This document shows positions 59,368 to 64,000 of a stretch of DNA of 64,000 bases, piece by piece. Position numbers and translations under genes: made by a program. This stretch comes from Amycolatopsis azurea DSM 43854 (lineage in GTDB: Bacteria; Actinomycetota; Actinomycetes; Mycobacteriales; Pseudonocardiaceae). The notes below the pieces were generated by a model. The model was not told the origin of the DNA. It saw nothing but the letters and a program-made list of their open reading frames with translations, and did not search any database. The stretch covers positions 218,047 to 282,046 of the forward strand of contig NZ_MUXN01000024.1 of assembly GCF_001995215.1 (NCBI RefSeq). The letters are read 5' to 3'. The first letter of the stretch is position 1. Each line of letters opens with the position of its first letter.

Positions 59368-60270
59368 ATGACCGAACAGCTCTTCGGCTCCAACCTCGTC
59401 GCCATGGTCACCCCGATGGAACCCGGCGGCGCACTCAGCGAACCCGGCCTCACCGGACTGGTCGACCACCTGCTCACCACCGGCTGTGACGGCATCGTCG
59501 TCGGCGGGACGACCGGCGAGTCACCCACCCTGACCGACGCCGAAGCCGCCCGGCTCGTCCGCACCGCGGCGAACCTGGCCGGGAACAGCGCCCGCGTGAT
59601 CGCCGGCGTCGGCACCTACGACACCACCGCCTGCATCCGACGCGCGAAGGAAGCCGAGGCGGCCGGGGCCGATGCGCTCCTGCTCGTCTGCCCCTACTAC
59701 TCCAAGCCGACCCAGGCGGGGATCGTGGCGCACTGCCTGGCGGTGGCCGACGCCACCGAGTTGCCCGTGATGCTCTACGACGTCCCGGCCCGCACCGGGA
59801 CGGCCATGGAGGCGGCCACCCTGATCGAACTCGCCGGTCATCCCCGGATCCGCGCCGTGAAGGACGCCAAAGGCGACCTGTTCGAAGCGATGTCCGTCAT
59901 GAGCCGCGCCCCGCTGGCCTACTACTGCGGCATCGACGAACTCAACCTGCCCTACCTCGCCGCAGGCGCCACCGGCCTGGTCAGCGTCGTCGGCAACGCC
60001 TTCGCCGGCCGCAACGCCGAGCTCATCCAAGCCGTGCGCGGGGGAGACCTCGACACCGCGCGAGCGGTCAACGCCGCACTGCTTCCCCTCGCGGACGCGA
60101 TCATGCGCACCTCGCAGGGGGCGATCATGGCCAAGGCCGCGCTGGCCGAGCTCGGCGTCATCCCGCACGCGACGGTCCGGCTCCCGCTGCTCGAATCACC
60201 GCCGGAGCACCTGCGGCGACTGCGCGACGCCTTGACGTCCCTCGGCCTCGGGGCTCTCGCGGTGTCTTAG
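59368..60270 (+). CDS. dapA: 4-hydroxy-tetrahydrodipicolinate synthase
   Basis: A 300-residue class I aldolase of the DapA family. GGTTGESPTLT is the pyruvate-binding motif, YDVPARTG carries the catalytic Tyr, and the Schiff-base Lys is in IRAVKDAKGD (about residue 163). It condenses pyruvate with aspartate semialdehyde in lysine/diaminopimelate synthesis. The LysR neighbour and isolation from other lysine genes suggest it may be a regulated second copy. ATG at 59368 with AGGA 9 nt upstream. Confidence 0.9.
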   Translation: MTEQLFGSNLVAMVTPMEPGGALSEPGLTGLVDHLLTTGCDGIVVGGTTGESPTLTDAEAARLVRTAANLAGNSARVIAGVGTYDTTACIRRAKEAEAAGADALLLVCPYYSKPTQAGIVAHCLAVADATELPVMLYDVPARTGTAMEAATLIELAGHPRIRAVKDAKGDLFEAMSVMSRAPLAYYCGIDELNLPYLAAGATGLVSVVGNAFAGRNAELIQAVRGGDLDTARAVNAALLPLADAIMRTSQGAIMAKAALAELGVIPHATVRLPLLESPPEHLRRLRDALTSLGLGALAVS

Positions 60271-60351
60271 CTGCCTACGTGATTCCGGCTGCGGCTGATC
60301 CCGGACCGGGATCCGTTTCGCGCGGCGGTGGTGGGCAATGGGCTCGGTGTG

Positions 60352-60398
60352 CCCAATGTGGCATTGGGGACACCGAGCGTCTCCAATGCCACATTGGG
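60352..60398. terminator. Hairpin downstream of dapA
   Basis: 20-bp arms cccaatgtggcattggggac (60352-60371) and 60379-60398 with one mismatch, loop of 7 nt, 81 bp after the dapA stop. Confidence 0.75.
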
Positions 60399-60428
60399 GG
60401 CATCGGGTGCCGCTTCCTCGGTAGGTAA

Positions 60429-60473
60429 TGAAGGCCTCCTTGAGGGACCCAGAGTCCCTCAAGGAGGCCTTCA
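60429..60473. terminator. Second long hairpin downstream of dapA
   Basis: Perfect 20-bp arms, tgaaggcctccttgagggac at 60429-60448 and its complement at 60454-60473, loop ccaga. No gene is present in 60271-60666, which is filled almost entirely by four hairpin elements. Confidence 0.8.
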
Positions 60474-60499
60474 CGGAACGGACTGGACCAAGTTACATA

Positions 60500-60561
60500 A
60501 AGGCTCCCTTCCTTGCGCTAGACGCAGTGAAGCTTGCGCTAGACGCAGTGAAGGGAGCCTT
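60500..60561. repeat. Hairpin enclosing two identical 21-bp repeats
   Basis: aaggctccctt (60500-60510) pairs with aagggagcctt (60551-60561). Between them a 21-bp unit starting cttgcgctagacgcagtg is repeated exactly at 60512-60532 and 60533-60553. Looks like a palindromic intergenic element that has duplicated its centre. Confidence 0.7.
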
Positions 60562-60593
60562 CGCGGACTAGGCCGGGCAGGACCCCGAGACAT

Positions 60594-60632
60594 GACGAAG
60601 CCCCCGCGGAGGGAGGTCGCGGGGGCTTCGTC
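60594..60632 (-). terminator. Terminator downstream of rbpA
   Basis: Perfect 15-bp stem gacgaagcccccgcg (60594-60608) with 60618-60632, 9-nt loop, 34 bp beyond the rbpA stop on the minus strand. Confidence 0.85.
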
Positions 60633-60666
60633 GATTCGTGGTGGGGCTAGCTACTTGTGCCGTGCG

Positions 60667-61014
60667 TCAGGCGGACCGGGTGGTCCTGCGTCCCTTCAGC
60701 TCGGCGAGACGTTCGTTGAGCAGATCTTCGAGCTCCGGGATCGAACGACGCTCCAGGAGCATGTCCCAGTGCGTCCTCGGGGGCTTGACCTTCTTCTGCT
60801 CCGGCTGCCCGCCGTCCACGATCTCGGACTCGCTGCCGTGCAGCCTGCACTCCCACACCGAGGGGATCTCGGCGTCGTCGGAGAAGGGCACCTCGAACTC
60901 GTGGTTCTTGGGGCAGGCGTAGCGCACGGTGCGGCGAGGGGCGAGATCGTGGTTGCGGTCGGTCTCGTAGCTGACCGCTCCCAGCCGGCTTCCACGGAGA
61001 ACACGGTCGGCCAT
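60667..61014 (-). CDS. rbpA: RNA polymerase-binding protein RbpA
   Basis: A 115-residue RbpA. MADRVLRGSRLGAVSYETDR is the conserved N-terminal tail, RYACPKNHEFEVPFSDDAEIP the core, and WDMLLERRSIPELEDLLNERL the sigma-interaction region. RbpA binds principal sigma factors, stabilises the open complex and contributes to basal rifampicin tolerance; it is restricted to actinobacteria. A SigR-type promoter precedes it, as in Streptomyces. Confidence 0.96.
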   Translation of the reverse strand: MADRVLRGSRLGAVSYETDRNHDLAPRRTVRYACPKNHEFEVPFSDDAEIPSVWECRLHGSESEIVDGGQPEQKKVKPPRTHWDMLLERRSIPELEDLLNERLAELKGRRTTRSA

Positions 61015-61070
61015 GATGGGGGTCCTTTCAGTCAGCTCCGGGTGGAGCCAGGGTGATGCTCACCCTATGC

Positions 61071-61097
61071 AACGACGGAGGAGGCCAGAGGATTCCC
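61071..61097 (-). promoter_or_regulatory. SigR-type promoter of rbpA
   Basis: On the minus strand GGGAAT (61097-61092), exactly 18 bp, then GTT (61073-61071, preceded by C). This matches the disulfide-stress sigma factor SigR consensus GGGAAT-N18-GTT. The start point would be about 50 nt upstream of the rbpA ATG. Streptomyces rbpA is a known SigR target. The remaining bases to 61240 contain no gene. Confidence 0.75.
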
Positions 61098-61240
61098 TGA
61101 ACACCATGTCCTTGCTCACGATGAGCTGTGTCACCCGGTGGCAACAGCTTCTCCTAGTAGGAGTGATTTCGCGCTCTGGCGTGACGTCAATACGGCCATC
61201 TTGGTGCGGATATCCCCCAGATGGGCTAGTAGTACGCCTG

Positions 61241-62020
61241 TCACGTCAACCGTAACTGACCGTGTTGGGCCGAGGAGGGCCCCAGGTCGCCCAGTCGAAA
61301 GTGTCGACGGCACAATACCTGATAACGGACCGTGTTCGATTCAGCCTCGGAACGTGATGCTGATGAACTTTCAACTAGCGACTGCTCGGTATCCGCCACC
61401 ACGACAGTGTCCCCGGCCCGCAGAACCTCACCGTCGGACACCCTCGCGTTGAACCGTCCCGTCTGCCCGCACCAGCACAACACCTCGACCTGAACCGGCT
61501 GCAACTCGTCCGCCAGTTCGAACAGCCGAGCCGCCCCTGGGAACAACACGCTCCGGAAATCCGTCGCGATCCCGAAGCAGTACACGTCGATCTGGACGTC
61601 GTCGGCCAGTTCAGCCAGCTGATCCACCTGAACAGGTGACAAAAACTGAGCTTCGTCGACGATCAAGTAGTCCACGTGCCGCCCGGCCGCCCACTGCTCA
61701 CGCACCAGCAACCGCAGATCGGTCTCGTTCCCCACCTCGATCGCCTTGCGCGTCAGCCCGATCCGGCTGGTGATCTGCGGCTCACCGGACCGGTCGTGCC
61801 GCACCAGCACCATCCCGCGACGACCCTGCCGCGCGTGGTTGTGGTCGATCTGCAACGCCAGCGTCGACTTCCCGCAGTCCATCGGCCCGTAGCAGAACTT
61901 CAACTTCCCGACGACCGGCACACCCCGCCGTGAACCCGCCACCGGCACCGACGACAACGCGTCCGTGGGGTCCGGGCCACTCTCCTTCAGTACGGTCACG
62001 ACGGTCGACCCTATCGGCAC
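61241..62020 (-). CDS. tdk: Thymidine kinase (type II)
   Basis: A protein of about 259 residues of the small tetrameric TK family. P-loop GPMDCGKSTLALQ, DYLIVDEAQFLSP (Walker B and lid), and a zinc site from VLCWCGQTGRFN and the later CRRHF. It phosphorylates thymidine in the salvage pathway. The N-terminus has about 35 extra residues, so the true start may be downstream (for example the GTG/ATG choices before GKLKFCYGPMD). It lies 9 bp after the UMF1 transporter gene, probably in the same transcript. The C-terminal 40 residues (Ser/Glu-rich) are atypical. Confidence 0.9.
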   Translation of the reverse strand: MPIGSTVVTVLKESGPDPTDALSSVPVAGSRRGVPVVGKLKFCYGPMDCGKSTLALQIDHNHARQGRRGMVLVRHDRSGEPQITSRIGLTRKAIEVGNETDLRLLVREQWAAGRHVDYLIVDEAQFLSPVQVDQLAELADDVQIDVYCFGIATDFRSVLFPGAARLFELADELQPVQVEVLCWCGQTGRFNARVSDGEVLRAGDTVVVADTEQSLVESSSASRSEAESNTVRYQVLCRRHFRLGDLGPSSAQHGQLRLT

Positions 62021-62029
62021 GCTCCGTCC

Positions 62030-63430
62030 TCACAGCACCGCCGGTGGTCGGTTGCCCGCCGCCTCGATCGCCCGCCGCACCGGCACCAGCCACACGAACA
62101 CGAAACCGAGCACGAAGAAGATCACCAACGCGATGATCGCCCACCGGAACGAGCCGGTGATCTGCCCGACCGCCGCGAACAGCAGCGGACCCAGCCACGA
62201 CGTACCCCGTTCACCGACCACGTACAGCGAGAAGTACTGAGCGTCCTTCCCTTCGGGGATCATCTGCCCGAACAACGACCGCGACAACGCGTTCGTCCCA
62301 CCCAGCACCAGCCCGATCCCGACCGCCACCGCGTAGAACTGCAACGGCTGACCAGCCTCGATGAAGAACGCGAAGCACAACACGACCACCCAGGCCACCA
62401 GACTGCCCAAGATCGTCTTCTTCGCCCCGATCCGGGCCGCGATCGCCCCGTGGATCATCGCCCCGGCATAGGCCAGGAACTGGATCACCAGGATCGTGAC
62501 GATCAGCACCTGGGTGCTGTACTTCAGCTCGTCCTTCCCGTACTGCGCCGACACCGCCACCACCGTCGTGATCCCGTCGGTGAAGACCAGATAGCTCCCG
62601 AGGAACGCCAGCGTCAGGGGATAGGCCCGCGCCTCCTTGATCGTCCGCTTCAACTCCTTGAACCCGGCCGTCAGCACCGACAGGCCACGCTCGGCCGACT
62701 TCGGCACATGAGTCTGGGGGAGTGCCCGCACCGCCGGGACCGTGAACACCGCCCACCAGATCCCCGACGTCAGGAAGCAGATCTGGATCGCCAGATGCTC
62801 GCTCACCCCGAAGAAGTCGTGCCCCATGAAGAAGCCCAGCTGCAACGCCAGCGCCAGACCGCCACCGAGGTACCCGAACGCCCAGCCCCTCGACGACACC
62901 GCGTCCCGCTCGTCCGGCTCCGCGATGTCCACCAGGAACGAGTAATAGACGACCAGCGCACCGCCGTAACCGATGTTGGCCAAGATGAACGTCCAGACAC
63001 CGACCTCCCAGTCCGTCCCCGCGATGAAGAACATCAGCGCCGACGCCACCGCGCCCAGGAACGCGAACCCGCCCAGGATCCGCCGCTTGTGCCTGCTCCG
63101 GTCCGCGATCGCGCCGGCGATCGGCAGCACCAGCACCTGCGTCACCGTCGCGACCGACAGCAGATACCCCCACAGCGACCCGGCCGGGAAATGCAGCCCG
63201 AACAACGAGACGTCGCAGTTCTGCAGCGTGCTCGAAGCTCCACTCGAATCGGTACACGCCTTGTCCCCGTTAAGGGTGAAATTCGTCTTGGCATCCGCGG
63301 ACGCGATATCGCTCAAATAGAGCGCCCCGAACACCGTGATGACCGACGAATAGAACGGCGAATTGGCCCAGTCGTAGAGGTACCAAGCCCGCCACACCCG
63401 CTTGCGTTCACGGGTCACGGCCACCGTCAT
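62030..63430 (-). CDS. UMF1-type MFS transporter (Atg22-like)
   Basis: A 466-residue transporter with about 12 transmembrane helices. RAWYLYDWANSPFYSSVITVF is the typical start of the UMF1/Atg22-like family, the loop motif is GAIADRSRHKRRILG, and a long extracellular segment with two cysteines (KACTDSSG and QNCDVS) follows helix 1. Fungal Atg22 exports vacuolar amino acids; bacterial substrates are unknown. It precedes tdk on the same strand. Confidence 0.88.
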   Translation of the reverse strand: MTVAVTRERKRVWRAWYLYDWANSPFYSSVITVFGALYLSDIASADAKTNFTLNGDKACTDSSGASSTLQNCDVSLFGLHFPAGSLWGYLLSVATVTQVLVLPIAGAIADRSRHKRRILGGFAFLGAVASALMFFIAGTDWEVGVWTFILANIGYGGALVVYYSFLVDIAEPDERDAVSSRGWAFGYLGGGLALALQLGFFMGHDFFGVSEHLAIQICFLTSGIWWAVFTVPAVRALPQTHVPKSAERGLSVLTAGFKELKRTIKEARAYPLTLAFLGSYLVFTDGITTVVAVSAQYGKDELKYSTQVLIVTILVIQFLAYAGAMIHGAIAARIGAKKTILGSLVAWVVVLCFAFFIEAGQPLQFYAVAVGIGLVLGGTNALSRSLFGQMIPEGKDAQYFSLYVVGERGTSWLGPLLFAAVGQITGSFRWAIIALVIFFVLGFVFVWLVPVRRAIEAAGNRPPAVL

Positions 63431-63580
63431 GCACTGCTCCTGAGGTCGTAAACATCGAGGTCAGCGGGAGACTACTGGTGATCACGCCCACCTGTCCGGC
63501 ACGAGTCCGGACCGTGTTCGTTTCGACGCGAGACGAACCCTTCCCGGTCACCTCCCAGACCATCGTCGGCGTGTCGCTGC

Positions 63581-63600
63581 CATGAACCGCGTGTGTTTCA
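63581..63600. promoter_or_regulatory. Short inverted repeat upstream of the rpf-like gene
   Basis: catgaa (63581-63586) and ttcatg (63595-63600) form an inverted repeat within the 234-bp divergent region 63431-63664 between the transporter and the Rpf-like gene; a possible operator. No riboswitch fold was recognised there. Confidence 0.35.
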
Positions 63601-63664
63601 TGTGAGGCTGGTGGGCAAGCTGTGACTCTTGTGAAGCAAGTGTCCGTTATTTACTGTTCCGCTC

Positions 63665-64000
63665 ATGAGGACCCATCGCCTTCGCACAGCACACCGCGTA
63701 GTGGCGAGAACGCTCCTGCTCGCCCTCGCCGTGACGGGCCTGCAGATCGCCACCACCGGATCCGCCGCCGCGGATCCCCACGGCTCCCACTGGGCCAAGC
63801 TCCGCATGTGTGAATCGAGCGGGCGCTACAACATCAACACCGGCAACGGCTACTACGGCGCCTACCAGTTCGACCTGCCCACCTGGCGCAGCGTCGGCGG
63901 CCAGGGACGCCCCGACCAGGCCAGCCCCCGCGAACAGGACTACCGGGCCCTCTACCTCTACCGCATGCGCGGCTGGCAACCCTGGGAATGCGCCGGCAAA
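63665..64000 (+). CDS. Resuscitation-promoting factor-like transglycosylase (partial, 5' end)
   Basis: 112 codons open to the end of the window. A signal peptide (ARTLLLALAVTGLQIATTGS, Ala-x-Ala near SAAAD) is followed by an Rpf domain: HWAKLRMCESSGRYNINTGN, YYGAYQFDLPTWRSVGG and RALYLYRMRGWQPWECAGK. The catalytic Glu is in CESSGRY. Rpf proteins cleave peptidoglycan outside the cell and promote spore or dormant-cell resuscitation. Any C-terminal LysM or peptidase domain lies beyond 64000. Confidence 0.9.
   Translation, partial: MRTHRLRTAHRVVARTLLLALAVTGLQIATTGSAAADPHGSHWAKLRMCESSGRYNINTGNGYYGAYQFDLPTWRSVGGQGRPDQASPREQDYRALYLYRMRGWQPWECAGK

Noticed and set aside
1..64000. tRNA, rRNA or insertion-sequence genes
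   Set aside because: No cloverleaf, rRNA segment, transposase or integrase was recognised by eye; a tRNAscan and IS search would be decisive.

Overview
The window is high-GC actinomycete chromosome. RbpA, a polyprenol monophosphomannose synthase, EspG/WXG-type secretion genes, a deazaflavin-dependent nitroreductase, an Rpf-like protein, frequent GTG/TTG starts and ATGA/GTGA stop-start overlaps point to Pseudonocardiaceae. Amycolatopsis is my best guess; it is judged from gene content and style, not from any search.

Layout. 1-12.2 kb is accessory: tandem and direct repeats, a flavohemoprotein, a WXG-like secretion pair, a LysR/SDR unit, a phosphotransferase, an AraC remnant, an SMI1/KNR4 immunity-like gene, a secreted trypsin-like protease, small membrane or secreted proteins and an EspG-like gene. 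12.3-16 kb holds a large AfsR/SARP regulator, a MarR regulator and a DUF1330 protein.

15,994-45,643 is a roughly 30 kb nonribosomal peptide cluster that I do not recognise as any described pathway. Minus-strand unit: HxE-type Fe/2OG oxygenase, NRPS C-A-T-C-A-T, free-standing A domain, free-standing carrier protein. Plus strand: MbtH and an SbnA-like synthase; then NRPS C-A(Thr)-T-C-A(Asn)-T-TE and an amidase; then carbamoyltransferase, LanB-like protein 1, a PLP dehydratase/racemase, LanB-like protein 2 and SbnB. An exporter and two LuxR regulators are on the minus strand. SbnA plus SbnB should make L-2,3-diaminopropionate (Dap). The OTC-like enzyme has an altered amino-acid pocket and could carbamoylate Dap to beta-ureidoalanine, a glutamine isostere; the first NRPS A domain has a Gln-like code. 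The assembly line could give X-(ureidoalanine or Gln)-(diamino acid)-Thr-Asn, released by a thioesterase with a Cys nucleophile. Two LanB-like proteins that keep only the tRNA-dependent glutamylation/aminoacylation half sit in the operon without precursor peptide, LanC or elimination domain. This is the most unusual part.

45.8-64 kb returns to general genes: a broken HTH-TM-lectin gene, a small secreted protein, TetR/SDR/nitroreductase, lysine 2,3-aminomutase, a membrane protein, amidohydrolase, lnt-ppm1, DeoR, LysR/dapA, rbpA with a SigR-type promoter, thymidine kinase, an MFS transporter and the start of an Rpf-like gene cut by the window end. Long palindromes mark many 3' ends here.
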